Source: Phenylobacterium sp. (GTDB lineage: Bacteria; Pseudomonadota; Alphaproteobacteria; Caulobacterales; Caulobacteraceae). Taken from it: 64,000 nucleotides of DNA. The translations under genes and the position numbers were made by a program. The stretch covers positions 62,001 through 126,000 of the forward strand of contig NZ_SCVD01000014.1 in the NCBI RefSeq assembly GCF_004297125.1, given 5' to 3'. Numbering within the stretch: the first letter of the stretch is position 1; each line of letters starts with the position of its first letter. Positions 1-9,336 of this stretch are shown here, in pieces. Under the pieces are notes generated by a model. It searched no databases. It saw only the letters and a program-made list of their open reading frames with translations, and was not told the DNA's origin.

Positions 1-313
1 GCGTCCGCCGGCTGGGCGCCGCCGGGTCCAGCTCGATCTTCCGCAGCGACTCCCCGGCCCGCAGCCGCGCCAGCACCGCCTCGGCCTTCACCGGGTCGAA
101 CGCCAGCCGCAGCGCATAGTCCCCCTTGGCCATCGCCACATCCAGCGCCGCCCGGAACCCGGGGTCCTGCCGCCCCCACCGGTCCACGCTCTTCGGACAC
201 GGCATCCCCGGCCGCGCACACGCCGCCTTCACCGTCTCCCCGGCGGCCACCCGCTCCAGGATCTCCAGCTTCTGGCGGTCACGCAGGTTGGCGCGCTCGA
301 CGAGGGACGGCAT
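1..313 (-). CDS. HTH-repeat DNA-binding protein, phage terminase small-subunit-like (3' end outside window)
   Basis: An open frame starts at an ATG at 313 on the minus strand and runs off the left edge without a stop, so only about 104 residues are visible. The product is rich in helix-forming residues. A module around residues 18-55 (ILERVAAGETVKAAC followed by a KSVDRWGRQDPGF segment) looks like the helix-turn-helix unit found in small terminase subunits and related DNA-binding proteins. A second, weaker copy starts around residue 80 (VLARLRAGESLRKIEL). No other phage gene is visible in the window, so this may be a stray domesticated gene. Assignment is by motif only. Confidence 0.5.
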   Translation of the reverse strand, partial: MPSLVERANLRDRQKLEILERVAAGETVKAACARPGMPCPKSVDRWGRQDPGFRAALDVAMAKGDYALRLAFDPVKAEAVLARLRAGESLRKIELDPAAPSRRT

Positions 314-473
314 GGACGGAGGATACCGCAGGGGGCGAGGCGGGCGGTATGTTGTTCTGGCGGGGTGCGTCCGGGAATGACGTGGGGGTCGCGGGTCGAG
401 GGTCGAGGTGGGCGATGCGCCAGGAGCCGCCCGAACCGGACATTCCCGGCACGCGCGGGCGGGCCCCGATCTC

Positions 474-1364
474 TCAGGCCGCCTGGATCGCTCGTCGCGC
501 CGCTTCGGTCTCGCGGCCCGGCGGCAGCCCGAACAGGCGTCGGTACTCTCGGGTGAACTGTGGCACGCTTTCGTAGCCGACTTCGTAGGCGGCGCGGCTG
601 GGCCTCGCTCCCTTGGCCAGCATGAAACGACGCGCTTCGATCAGGCGGAGCTGTTTCTGGAACTGAAGCGGCGACAACGACGTCACCGCCTTGAAACGTT
701 GGTGGAACGTCGATGCGCTCATCCCGGCCGCCGACGCCAACCGTTCGATGCTCAGGGGCGACGCGAAATCCTGCCGGATGATCTCGATCGCCCGGCCGAT
801 CCGCCGCACGTGGCTGTCGGGAAAGCCCAACTGCCGGATCGCCGCTCCGTGGCGCCCCGCCAGCAACCAATAGTGCATCTCGCGCACCAGCTGGGTCTGC
901 AACAGGGGAATGGCGGCGGGGCGCTCCAGGAGGTTGATGAGCCGGAGCGCGGTGTCGGCCACTTCGGCGTCGGTGGGCTGGAGGCGGAGCGCGGAACCGG
1001 TTTCCACGATCACCGCCCTCATCTCGGCCGAAAGCTCCGCGATCAGCGCCGCATCGAGATGGAGCGCGAAGGACAAATATGGCGCAGGACCGCTCGCCTG
1101 GGTGATCTGGCTGACCGTCGGCGCGTCGGCGGTGAGCAGCATGGAGTCGCCGGCGCTGAACGCCAGGGTCTCGTTTCCCACCGTCACCTGCTTGGCCCCC
1201 TGCACGACCAGGCAGATGAGCGGGCGCTGGATGGCGTATTGCAGCTCGCGCACGGCGGTGGTGCGAACGAGGGTCATGCCCTTGACGCCCGTAGGGGCGA
1301 TGCCCTCCGCGCCGGCATTGGCCTCGGTGTAGCGGCTGACGGCGTCTCGCAGCTGTTGGGTCAT
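474..1364 (-). CDS. AraC family transcriptional regulator
   Basis: 296 residues. The N-terminal half resembles the AraC-type N-terminal cupin domain (PLICLVVQGAKQVTVGNETL, then a SAGDSMLL segment). The C-terminal 100 residues hold the paired AraC/XylS helix-turn-helix, with SIERLASAAGMSASTFHQRF in the first HTH and an AAYEVGYESVPQFTREYRR segment in the second. Proteins of this architecture are cytoplasmic regulators, often of small catabolic or detoxification genes. It is divergent from the monooxygenase-like gene at 1526 across about 160 bases, which makes that gene its likeliest target. The inducer cannot be read from the sequence. Confidence 0.9.
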   Translation of the reverse strand: MTQQLRDAVSRYTEANAGAEGIAPTGVKGMTLVRTTAVRELQYAIQRPLICLVVQGAKQVTVGNETLAFSAGDSMLLTADAPTVSQITQASGPAPYLSFALHLDAALIAELSAEMRAVIVETGSALRLQPTDAEVADTALRLINLLERPAAIPLLQTQLVREMHYWLLAGRHGAAIRQLGFPDSHVRRIGRAIEIIRQDFASPLSIERLASAAGMSASTFHQRFKAVTSLSPLQFQKQLRLIEARRFMLAKGARPSRAAYEVGYESVPQFTREYRRLFGLPPGRETEAARRAIQAA

Positions 1365-1525
1365 CGAGATCTCGGTACCGAAAGGCCCGTGAGCGTCAAG
1401 CGTCCCGGAGTTTTAGGCAAGGTTACCGCACAACCGGGCAACCTGGCCTGTGGCGATCGGGAGATACTGGAAGGGGTCCTCGGCGGCCCGCCCCGGAGGG
1501 GCTCACTGATGAAACGGAAGCTTCA

Positions 1526-1897
1526 ATGACCTCGCAGGCCGTTCAGCAGCATCGCGGCGTCGTCATGACCGGCGACGATGGCGATGAGGGCCGCAAGGCC
1601 TTCTACATCCTGATCGAGGCTCGTCCCTGCCTTGAAACCGAGGTCCTTCAGATGCTGAAGGACATCCTGGCCTGCGTGGAGAGTGAACCAGCGACCGGTC
1701 CTTGGTACGCTGTACAGCAGTCGCCGACCACCTTCGCCATCTTCGAGGTCTTCCCGAATATCGCCGGGCGCGACGCCCACGTGGCCGGGGGAGGCGGGGA
1801 CATTTTCCGCGATGTCGAACGGATGAACCGCCTGCTGGCGCAGCCGGCCCATGTCCGGAAGGTCGACGTCCTCTTCAGCAAACAGGTGTTCGCGTAG
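1526..1897 (+). CDS. Antibiotic biosynthesis monooxygenase (ABM)-like small protein
   Basis: 123 residues. A dimeric alpha-beta barrel ABM-type fold is suggested by the pattern AFYILIEARPCLETEVLQML, a long helix, then GPWYAVQQSPTTFAIFEVFP and a C-terminal strand VRKVDVLFSKQV. Family members are cofactor-free monooxygenases or quinone/heme-handling proteins; the substrate cannot be inferred. The ATG at 1526 has a GGAAG nine bases upstream; an internal ATG at 1565 would trim 13 poorly conserved residues and is an equally good start. It lies divergent from the AraC regulator at 474-1364. Confidence 0.72.
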   Translation: MTSQAVQQHRGVVMTGDDGDEGRKAFYILIEARPCLETEVLQMLKDILACVESEPATGPWYAVQQSPTTFAIFEVFPNIAGRDAHVAGGGGDIFRDVERMNRLLAQPAHVRKVDVLFSKQVFA

Positions 1898-2066
1898 CCG
1901 GCGGCGCGCCCGCCTCGCGCCATGAGGAGACCTTGGCCCAGGCTCCGGAATTCGACCTTCGCGGATTCAACACGGAGTCTGCTTATCGGCTCAACACCAA
2001 CTTCGCTTCTCCCCCTTAGAGATCTATGGGAGTCCCGCCGAGCCGGATTGATGGGGAGCTCCGACC

Positions 2067-2471
2067 ATGAAGCGGATTGCATCGGTCGCCCTTGTATTCA
2101 CCCTACTGGGCGGCGCCACCCACGCGCACCATTCGCGCGAGATGTTCGATGTCACCCGCAACATTACATACAGGGGGGCAGTCAAAGCCTACCGCTGGCA
2201 AAACCCGCACAGCAGTATTGTCGTGACGGTCGGCGCGAACGCGAAAGACAGGTCAACCGTCGGAACGTGGAACATTGAGGCGTCTAGCCTGAGCATCATG
2301 ACGACGGGCGGTTGGAAGCAGAACACGTTTAAGATGGGCGACCCCATCACCGTGGTCGCGCATCCAAACAAGGACGGCTCGAAAAGCGTCCTACTGTTTT
2401 ATGTGATCATGCCGGACGGCAAGCGCCTCTACCGCGCTGCACATCGTTATCCCGGCGAGGTGGACCACTAG
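2067..2471 (+). CDS. DUF6152 family secreted protein
   Basis: 134 residues with a clear signal peptide (MKRIASVALVFTLLGGATHA, cleavage near residue 20) immediately followed by a HHSREMFD segment. That His-His-Ser start of the mature protein and the following NITYRGAVKAYRWQNPHSS are hallmarks of the DUF6152 family, whose function is unknown. The protein should be periplasmic. It has an isolated position with no operon partner. Codon use is less GC-biased than its neighbours (for example AACATTACATACAGG), which hints at later acquisition or weaker expression. Confidence 0.82.
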   Translation: MKRIASVALVFTLLGGATHAHHSREMFDVTRNITYRGAVKAYRWQNPHSSIVVTVGANAKDRSTVGTWNIEASSLSIMTTGGWKQNTFKMGDPITVVAHPNKDGSKSVLLFYVIMPDGKRLYRAAHRYPGEVDH

Positions 2472-2776
2472 CCTTCTTACACCAACGTTCACGTCCCACC
2501 CTTTGGCGGCGTCGGGACGAGCCCCCGCCTGCCCCGGAAACGAGCCGCGCCTCCGCCTAGGGTGAGGGCTGCGCCAACAGCAGAAGTCCGCGTCGGGTTG
2601 GCGAGCAGACATTCGCCGTCACCTAGTTGTGCGCGGCCGTTTGCGGCCTCTACCCGTCGCCGGTTCACCGGCAAGGTCGTGCCGGCCCGGGAGCATCTCG
2701 CATGCTCGCCGGTCAGGCGGTCTTAGTCACAGGTTCCGCAAAGAACTGCGTGAACAGGGCAGTCGACAGGAAGATC

Positions 2777-2831
2777 GGGACAGGTTGACGTGTCCCCATC
2801 CCCACGTGCGAGGTGCGGGATAACCTGTCCC
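2777..2831. repeat. Inverted repeat GGGACAGGTT / AACCTGTCCC in a 437-base non-coding stretch
   Basis: The region 2472-2908 carries no convincing gene. Within it GGGACAGGTT (2777-2786) is matched by its exact reverse complement AACCTGTCCC (2822-2831), with a further small stem inside (ACGTG 2788-2792 with CACGT 2803-2807). Motifs of the GGGGACAGGTT kind resemble REP-type elements associated with RAYT transposases in other proteobacteria; no RAYT gene is in the window. The rest of the stretch shows nothing I can name. Confidence 0.55.
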
Positions 2832-2908
2832 CGAATTCGCGCGGAGTTCACGGCGGCATCGCGACGTGAGGGCGCATCCCCCTGCTATACTGCTGCGGGG
2901 AGGGGCCG

Positions 2909-5197
2909 ATGCCCAAGAAGGACCGCCGCAAGAAAAAGCAAAGCAAGGCGACCAGCAACAAGCCGGTGAAGGTCGAGATGTCGTCCTTTGGCGTGCCGGT
3001 CGAGGATCACGCTGCCTTCAACGAAGCTGTCTTGAAGGCCGCCAAGGCAGGCGTAGATGAATTCCCGAAGATGTTGGAGCGCTTTGGAAAGCTGTTCCGC
3101 GACCGCGACCCCATGGGCATGATCGCGTCCATGTCGATGTACAGCCTTATGGGCTTCGTTACCGACGAAGGTGTGTTCAGGAAGCCCAGCCGCGATATCG
3201 AGCAACACCACGTCGAGCTGTTGCAAGCCATCATGATGACGGTCCCCGGTGACGAGTGGGGAATACGTCCACCGACGGCCGACGTGATGCAGGCCCTGCA
3301 CGACGAGGCCCCAAAGCTGGCGAACACGTTCCTTTTCCAACGCCTGCTGGCCGAGGGCGATGAACCTGACGAGGCGGCAAAGGCCTTGGCGTCACTCCAG
3401 GTCAGCATTCGCCTTCACACCCAAGCCGTTCGGAACTGGGGCTACTACAGTGCTGTGAACCGGATCACGAAGGAGCTGCACGAACCACTCAACGCTGCGT
3501 TCGTCGAGAAGCTCGGCTTCGGCATTTCCGATCTCATCGACGTCATGGCGGTGGTGGTAAAGGAGCATGAAAAGCGGAGCAGTGAGCACTCGACCACGCT
3601 CGCCAAGGTACTGCGGGGCAAGACCATCACCCAGATGGTTCGCCTCTACTATAAGTACGTCCCTGAGCTGAAAGGCGACCCGGAGGGACTCATCGCGACC
3701 TTCCCGCCAGGCGTGAGCCGCGATGGCGTGATGAGCTTCATCATGCAGCATTTCGATCTCCGGCTGGCGGATCGAGCAACCTTCACACCCGATGAAATCG
3801 CCCCGTTGGCCGAACGCACGCCCAATGTTGTCGAGAAGGTTCTAAGGGCGGTCTCACGCCCGCCCGGTGACCTCGCAGGAGCGAATCCTGACTTCCTCTT
3901 CCTCTCGAACCCGATCTGGACGGCTCCCGGCATCGATCTCGGCGACCGGTTCTTCTTCGCCATCCCTCAGGTGGTGCAAAGCCACATCAACGCCGTCGTT
4001 CGAGGCCTCGCAGAGAGGGCGGGCCTGACCGTCCAACTGGAGCGCCGCCGCGCTCGCTACCTCGAAAGCAAACTTGAGGAAATCCTGACCAGGGCGCTGC
4101 CAGGCGCGGCAGTCACGCCCGGGGTGAAGTGGGAGATTGCAGGCGAACAGGGAGAGACCGATGCCCTCGTCGTGCTTGATCGCATCGTCATCATTGCCGA
4201 GGCGAAGTCACATCGCCTGACGCCGGAGGCGCTGCGGGGCGCGCCTGCGCGCATGAAAAGACACGTGCAGGATTTGATTGTCGATCCGTCCTTGCAGTCG
4301 GCGCGCCTCGGAGCTTTCATCGAAGCGGCGAAGGCGGGGGACGAAGCGGCCGGCGCGGTCATGAAGACGCTGGGGATCGACCCGGTGAAGGTGGATCGGA
4401 TCATCCGGTTTTCACTGACCCTGGATGACTTCTCGGTGCTCAGTTCGGCCGAAGCCGACTTCAAGGCCGTGGGATGGGTTCCGAATGATCACCATCTTGC
4501 GCCAACCATCCTGCTGGCCGACCTCGAATGCATTGTCGATATTTTAGATAGCCCACTGCTGGTCGCCCACTATCTCAGCGAGCGGAGCTACTTTCAGAAG
4601 GCGTTCGACCTTCTGGGCGATGAGCTGGATTTCCTGGGACTCTATCTCGACACGGGCTTCAATCTCGCCGGCCTTGAAGGCCACGCGGGCGTATTTTCCC
4701 CTTCGGGCATGTCAACGCCGATCGATCGCTACTACGAATCCCGCGACGCCGGCATCCAACTCCCGAAGCCAAAAGCCAGGGTCCAACCGTACTATCGCGC
4801 GATCATCGATCGCCTGACGGAACGGCGGCCGACAGGCTGGACGATGGCTGGCCTCCACCTGCTGAGCTCCGCCGACCCTGCCGAACAGCGGAAGATCGAA
4901 AGCGGCGTGAACAAGCTGCGTTGGATGGTCCGCAAGAATTTCAGGGATCCGAAGCACATCAATTCGGTGGTCGTCCAACCGCCCTCGAAGCGGAAGGCGA
5001 AGGTGGTGTTTTACGTATTTCCCGAAGAGCATCGCGCCAATCTGAAGGCCAACAGCGAGCAACTGATGGCGGAGACGCTGCCCGAAAGCGAACATGACGG
5101 CTGCGTGCTTTTCGCTCGTTGCCTGGACGAATGGGAAAAGCCCTATGTCGCCGTCCTGATGGCTGACGGTTCCTCGCGTACCGAGGAAGCGAGTTAG
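2909..5197 (+). CDS. Large orphan protein with a PD-(D/E)XK nuclease-like motif
   Basis: 762 residues, not recognised as a named family. It begins with a lysine-rich tail (residues 3-21). A central segment has the layout of a PD-(D/E)XK nuclease core: E416-T-D418, a nine-residue hydrophobic strand region, then IIAEAKS with E431 and K433. The N-terminal 350 residues are largely helical and the C-terminal third looks like a separate domain ending in KAKVVFYVFPEEH. There is no signal peptide or membrane segment, so it is cytoplasmic. It is transcribed alone, flanked upstream by 437 non-coding bases with a REP-like inverted repeat. A defence or DNA-maintenance role is possible but is inference from the motif and isolation. 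Confidence 0.6.
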   Translation: MPKKDRRKKKQSKATSNKPVKVEMSSFGVPVEDHAAFNEAVLKAAKAGVDEFPKMLERFGKLFRDRDPMGMIASMSMYSLMGFVTDEGVFRKPSRDIEQHHVELLQAIMMTVPGDEWGIRPPTADVMQALHDEAPKLANTFLFQRLLAEGDEPDEAAKALASLQVSIRLHTQAVRNWGYYSAVNRITKELHEPLNAAFVEKLGFGISDLIDVMAVVVKEHEKRSSEHSTTLAKVLRGKTITQMVRLYYKYVPELKGDPEGLIATFPPGVSRDGVMSFIMQHFDLRLADRATFTPDEIAPLAERTPNVVEKVLRAVSRPPGDLAGANPDFLFLSNPIWTAPGIDLGDRFFFAIPQVVQSHINAVVRGLAERAGLTVQLERRRARYLESKLEEILTRALPGAAVTPGVKWEIAGEQGETDALVVLDRIVIIAEAKSHRLTPEALRGAPARMKRHVQDLIVDPSLQSARLGAFIEAAKAGDEAAGAVMKTLGIDPVKVDRIIRFSLTLDDFSVLSSAEADFKAVGWVPNDHHLAPTILLADLECIVDILDSPLLVAHYLSERSYFQKAFDLLGDELDFLGLYLDTGFNLAGLEGHAGVFSPSGMSTPIDRYYESRDAGIQLPKPKARVQPYYRAIIDRLTERRPTGWTMAGLHLLSSADPAEQRKIESGVNKLRWMVRKNFRDPKHINSVVVQPPSKRKAKVVFYVFPEEHRANLKANSEQLMAETLPESEHDGCVLFARCLDEWEKPYVAVLMADGSSRTEEAS

Positions 5198-5376
5198 GCG
5201 CTCGTGTCGGTTTAGGTCCCGGCGCCGGCCCGATGGCGGACCTTCCGAACTTCGCCTTGGAGTCAGGATCGGTCCTCTAATCGCTTCCGTCCCCCCACAC
5301 CCCCGCTTGCCATCCACCGCGACCTTGCCCACCCTCCCGTTCGGCTGGGCATGGGGCGTGGAGGCGGGGAAGCGCC

Positions 5377-6270
5377 ATGCTGCGGATCGACCTGTCCCGG
5401 ATGAGCGGGGCCGAGCTCCGGCGGTTGCTGGCGGCCGCCGAGGCGCGGGGCCAGGCGGGGCTGGCCGAGCGGTTCCGGGCCGAGCTGGCGGGGCGGGCGG
5501 GCGGCGGCGAGACCGCCACGGCGGCGCCGCGGCCGATCCCCCCTTCCGACGACGATGACGACGAGCCGGGGCCCATCGTGGTGCAGGCCGAGCCGCCGCT
5601 GCCGTTCGAGCTGAGCGGCCGGCGCCCGCCGCCCGCGCGGCGGTGGCCGGTGGGCCTGGCTGCGGCCGTGGCGCTGGCGGCGGGCGGGGCGACGGCCTGG
5701 GGCCTGGTCGGGGCGCCGGGATGGCCGGGCGGCTGGCCGGGCCGCGAGGGCGCGGCCGGGCCCGCGCCCCGGGCGATGACCCTCCGCAACGTGGCCGCGC
5801 CGGCGCCGGCGCCTGCCGCGGTCGCCGTCCGGACGCCGGAGCCGCAACGGCCGGCCGAGCCATCCGCCCGCGAGCCGCCCGCCTCCGAGACCCCCACGCC
5901 ATCGCCGAAACCAACGACCCTGGCCACGGCCGCCCCCGCGCCCAAGGCCGTCCCCGAGCCGCGGCCGCGGCGGGCCGACCCTTGCGCCACGCCGCCCACC
6001 CCGGCCGATCGCCTGCTCTGCAACGACCTGGCCCTCAACCTGCTGCGGCAGGAGGCGCGCGACGCCTATGGCCGGGCCCTGGCGGCCGGCGCCGACCCCG
6101 CGGCGGTGCGGGCCAGCGAGACGGCCTGGCGGCGGGTGCGCGACCCGACCTCGGACCCCCGCGCCCTGGCCGAGCTGTACGAGCGCCGGATCCGGGAGCT
6201 GAGGGCCATGGCGGCGGCGGCGCCCGCGTCCCCGGCGCCGCCGGAGACGCGGGACCGACAACAAAATTGA
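5377..6270 (+). CDS. Membrane-anchored protein with C-terminal LprI/DUF1311-like domain
   Basis: 297 residues. Residues 1-40 form a helical cytoplasmic segment; 56-62 are an acidic run; 91-112 form a single transmembrane helix after an RRPPPARR stop signal; 115-200 are a Pro/Ala-rich linker typical of an envelope spanner. Residues 203-280, starting with two cysteines (C203, C215) and LCNDLALNLLRQEARDAYGRAL, fit the lysozyme-inhibitor LprI / DUF1311 type fold in the periplasm. Such domains bind lysozyme-like or cell-wall proteins, but this instance is only a remote match. The linker has extreme GC content and generates long shadow frames on both strands. Confidence 0.65.
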   Translation: MLRIDLSRMSGAELRRLLAAAEARGQAGLAERFRAELAGRAGGGETATAAPRPIPPSDDDDDEPGPIVVQAEPPLPFELSGRRPPPARRWPVGLAAAVALAAGGATAWGLVGAPGWPGGWPGREGAAGPAPRAMTLRNVAAPAPAPAAVAVRTPEPQRPAEPSAREPPASETPTPSPKPTTLATAAPAPKAVPEPRPRRADPCATPPTPADRLLCNDLALNLLRQEARDAYGRALAAGADPAAVRASETAWRRVRDPTSDPRALAELYERRIRELRAMAAAAPASPAPPETRDRQQN

Positions 6271-6329
6271 CGCTCTGACCCAGCGTCACCCGGCTTACGC
6301 TGCGGGCCCGGCTGGGCTAAGCGAGAGCC

Positions 6330-7541
6330 ATGAGCGACGCATCCGAACCCCAGGGCCCGCTGGCCGGCCTCACCGTCATCGAGATGGGCACCCTGATCGC
6401 CGGGCCGTTCTGCGGCCAGATCCTGGGGGACTTCGGGGCCGAGGTGATCAAGATCGAGGACCCCAGGGTGGGGGACCCGATGCGCCAGTGGGGGCGCAGC
6501 CTGCCCAAGGGGCTGTCGCCCTGGTGGCCGGTGATCGGGCGCAACAAGAAGTCGGTGGGGCTGGACCTGCGCAAGCCCGAGGGGCAAGCGATCGCCAAGG
6601 CGCTGATCGCCAAGGCCGACATCGTCATCGAGAACTTCCGGCCGGGCGCCATGGAGAAGTGGGGCCTGGGCTACGAGGCCCTGTCGGCGGCGAACCCGGG
6701 GCTGATCATGGCCCGCGTGTCGGGCTTCGGGCAGACCGGGCCCTATGCGCAGCGGGCGGGCTACGGCCTGATCGGCGAGGCGATGGGGGGCCTGCGCTAT
6801 GTGACCGGCGAGCCCGACCGGGCGCCGGCGCGGGCCGGGATCTCGATCGGCGACAGCCTGGCGGCCATGCACTCGGTCATGGGGATACTGATGGCGCTGC
6901 ACCACAGGTCGAAGACCGGCAAGGGCCAGGTGATCGACGCGGCGCTCTACGAGAGCGTGCTGGCGGTGATGGAGAACCTGGTCACCGAATACGACCTGAC
7001 CGGCTATGTGCGCGAGCGGTCGGGCTCGGTGCTGCCGGGGATCGCGCCGTCCAACGCCTATCCCTGCGCCAACGGCGAGCTGATCCTGATCGGCGGCAAC
7101 GGCGACAACGTCTATGCGCGGCTGACCGAGGCCATGGGCCGGCCGGAGCTGAAGGACGACCCGAAGTTCGTGGACCACGCCAGCCGCGGCGCCCACCAGC
7201 ACGAGCTGGACGGCATCGTCGCCGACTGGACCTCGACCTTCGTGCTGGACGACCTGCTGGCGCTGCTGGAGGCCAAGGGCATCCCCGCCAGCCGGGTCTA
7301 TCGCGCGCCGGACATGCTGGAGGATCCGCAGTTCAAGGCCCGCGAGGCGATCGTCTCGGTGGACCACCCGGTGTTCGGGCCGGTCCGGATGCAGAACGCC
7401 TTCCCCAAGCTGTCGGCCACGCCGGGCCGGGTGCGCTGGCCGGGGCCGGAGCTGGGGCGGCATACGGCCGAGGTGCTGACCGGCCTGGCGGGGGTGCCGG
7501 CGAACAAGTTGGCGGAACTGAAGTCCGCGGGTGTAATCTAG
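6330..7541 (+). CDS. CaiB/BaiF family (class III) CoA transferase
   Basis: 403 residues, full length for the family. The N-terminal GPFCGQILGDFGAEVIKIE and GLDLRKPEGQAIAKALI segments are typical CoA-binding signatures. D175 in ISIGDSLAAM aligns with the catalytic aspartate that forms the acyl-anhydride intermediate in class III transferases. The enzyme moves CoA between carboxylic acids in the cytoplasm; the acid pair cannot be predicted. It stands alone, convergent with the histidine kinase at 7768-9177 across 226 bases in which I see no gene. Start chosen at the ATG that gives the MSDASEPQGPLAGLTVIE beginning. Confidence 0.92.
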   Translation: MSDASEPQGPLAGLTVIEMGTLIAGPFCGQILGDFGAEVIKIEDPRVGDPMRQWGRSLPKGLSPWWPVIGRNKKSVGLDLRKPEGQAIAKALIAKADIVIENFRPGAMEKWGLGYEALSAANPGLIMARVSGFGQTGPYAQRAGYGLIGEAMGGLRYVTGEPDRAPARAGISIGDSLAAMHSVMGILMALHHRSKTGKGQVIDAALYESVLAVMENLVTEYDLTGYVRERSGSVLPGIAPSNAYPCANGELILIGGNGDNVYARLTEAMGRPELKDDPKFVDHASRGAHQHELDGIVADWTSTFVLDDLLALLEAKGIPASRVYRAPDMLEDPQFKAREAIVSVDHPVFGPVRMQNAFPKLSATPGRVRWPGPELGRHTAEVLTGLAGVPANKLAELKSAGVI

Positions 7542-7767
7542 GCAGGGTCCGCCGGCCCGCGACCTATGCCGCGGACCGAGCGTCGAGAGCTGGGTCGCCT
7601 GGTTCCGGGCGAACTCCCCTGGCCACCGGTCTGGCCCCCGCGGCTTGGCGCCGCGAGCTCTCGAGGGGTCAGATAGGCGGGCGGCCGGCCCTTGCAGAGG
7701 TGGCGACTTGTCCCAGTGCGATCCTGCCGCGCGACGGCGCGTCGCACAGCATAGCTAACGGAAATGG

Positions 7768-9177
7768 CTAACGATTCAGCAGTTCCGCAACGGCTGCGGC
7801 GACCTGTGTGACGTCATATGGCTTTCTGATAACCGGAGCCTCGAAACCACCAGGGGCGCCGCCAGTCTCGCCGTAGCCGGTGGCGAAGACGAAGGGGACC
7901 TGGCGCTGGTGCAGCGCCTCGGCGACCGGGGTCACGGAGCGGCCGTTGAGGTTGGCGTCGAGCACCGCGGCGTCGATCGGCTGGTCCAGCAGCGCCATGG
8001 CCTCCTCCAGCTCATAGGCCGGGCCGATCACCGTGGCGCCGGCCTCGGACAGGCCGGTTTCCAGTTCCAGGGCCAGCAGGACGGCGTCCTCGACGATCAG
8101 CACCCGGGCGCCCCTCAGGCTGGCGGGGCCGCGGGAGGTGGGGACCGTCTCGGTGACCCGGGCGACGGGGGCCTCGGGCATGATGTCGGGCCGGTCGGCC
8201 ATGGCCTGCGGGCCGGCGCGCAGGCGCACGGTGACACCGGCGGGGCGGTACTGGACCGTGGTGTCGCCGTTCAGCTCGCGGCCGGTGACCTGGCTCAAGA
8301 GGGTGGAGCCGAAGCCCTGGCGGGCCGGCGCGGAGACGGTGGGGCCGCCGCTCTCGGTCCAGGTCAGCTCGAAGCCGCCGCCGGTCCGCGTGGTCCAGTT
8401 CAGCCGGACGTGGCCGGACTCCACCGACAGGGCGCCGAACTTGACCGCGTTGGTGGCCAGCTCGTGCAGGGCCAGCGACAGGGCGTTGGCGGCGCGCGGG
8501 GTGAGGAAGAGGTCGGGGCCTTCCCAGCTGGTCTGGCCCGGGGCGATGGCCCCCAGCTCGGCCGCCGCCAGGTGGTCGATGGCGGCGCCGCGCCAGCGGG
8601 CGGCGGTGAGCAGCTCGTTCGCGCTCGCCATGGCCTTCAGCCGGCCGCCGAAGGTCTGCAGGAAGGCGTCCAGCGACGTGGTGCGCTTGGCCGTCTGCTG
8701 AGCCAGGGCCTGGACGGCGGCCAACACGTTCTTCACCCGGTGGTCCAGCTCGGACATGAGCTGCTGGCGCTGGTCGTCCTCGAGGTGGGCGAGGCTGACG
8801 TCCTCGACGATGCCGGTCAGCCGCAGCGGCGCTCCGGCCGTGTCGCGGACGATGACGCCTGCCAGCCGCAGCCAGATCAGCCGCTGGTCGGTCGGCCGGA
8901 TGAACCGGAACCGGATATCGAACGTGTCGGCCGCCTTCAGCGACGCGTCCCGCTGCGCGATGAAGGCCTCGACGTCGTCGGGATGCGCGTGCCGGGCCAA
9001 CAGGCCGCCGACGTCGTCCACGACCTCTCCGGCCGGCAAGCCGGTGATGGCGGCCATCCGATCCGAGACGGTCAGCGCACCGCGCGACAGATCCCATTCG
9101 AACTCGCCAAGGCCCGCGACCTGGAGGGCTAGCTCCAGACGCTCGCGGTCAGAGCTGCGTCCCAACTCGCGCGTCAT
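7768..9177 (-). CDS. PAS - HWE-family histidine kinase - receiver hybrid
   Basis: 469 residues. A PAS domain covers about residues 12-130 (LGEFEWDLSRGALTVSDRM through LTGIVEDVS). The HWE/HisKA_2 phosphorylation motif ELDHRVKNVLAAVQAL places the histidine at H146. The ATP-binding part carries ALHELATNAVKFGALS and GFGSTL. From about residue 355 there is a receiver with VEDAVLLALELE and VLDANLNG holding the phospho-acceptor Asp. No membrane segment is visible, so it is a cytoplasmic sensor. HWE kinases often feed the PhyR pathway, and the PhyR locus is 5 kb away. The frame is open to 9357, but the ATG at 9177 gives the conserved beginning; no good ribosome site marks either start. Confidence 0.88.
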   Translation of the reverse strand: MTRELGRSSDRERLELALQVAGLGEFEWDLSRGALTVSDRMAAITGLPAGEVVDDVGGLLARHAHPDDVEAFIAQRDASLKAADTFDIRFRFIRPTDQRLIWLRLAGVIVRDTAGAPLRLTGIVEDVSLAHLEDDQRQQLMSELDHRVKNVLAAVQALAQQTAKRTTSLDAFLQTFGGRLKAMASANELLTAARWRGAAIDHLAAAELGAIAPGQTSWEGPDLFLTPRAANALSLALHELATNAVKFGALSVESGHVRLNWTTRTGGGFELTWTESGGPTVSAPARQGFGSTLLSQVTGRELNGDTTVQYRPAGVTVRLRAGPQAMADRPDIMPEAPVARVTETVPTSRGPASLRGARVLIVEDAVLLALELETGLSEAGATVIGPAYELEEAMALLDQPIDAAVLDANLNGRSVTPVAEALHQRQVPFVFATGYGETGGAPGGFEAPVIRKPYDVTQVAAAVAELLNR

Positions 9178-9336
9178 GAATCCAACATAGGCAAGCCTGC
9201 GGCCGGAGGCGACCATCAACAGCGCAAACTTTCGTTGCCGTCCACCGGACCTTTGCGGCGTTCCGGATAACGACCTATGTTGCGCCGCTCGATAGCTCAG
9301 CTCCTGCAAGGAGCGCACCCCGTTGGGAGACGACCC

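Noticed and set aside
408..1529. 373-residue plus-strand open frame
   Set aside because: Antisense shadow of the AraC regulator; the composition is Arg/Gly/His-rich with no domain, while the minus-strand product has a clear two-domain match.
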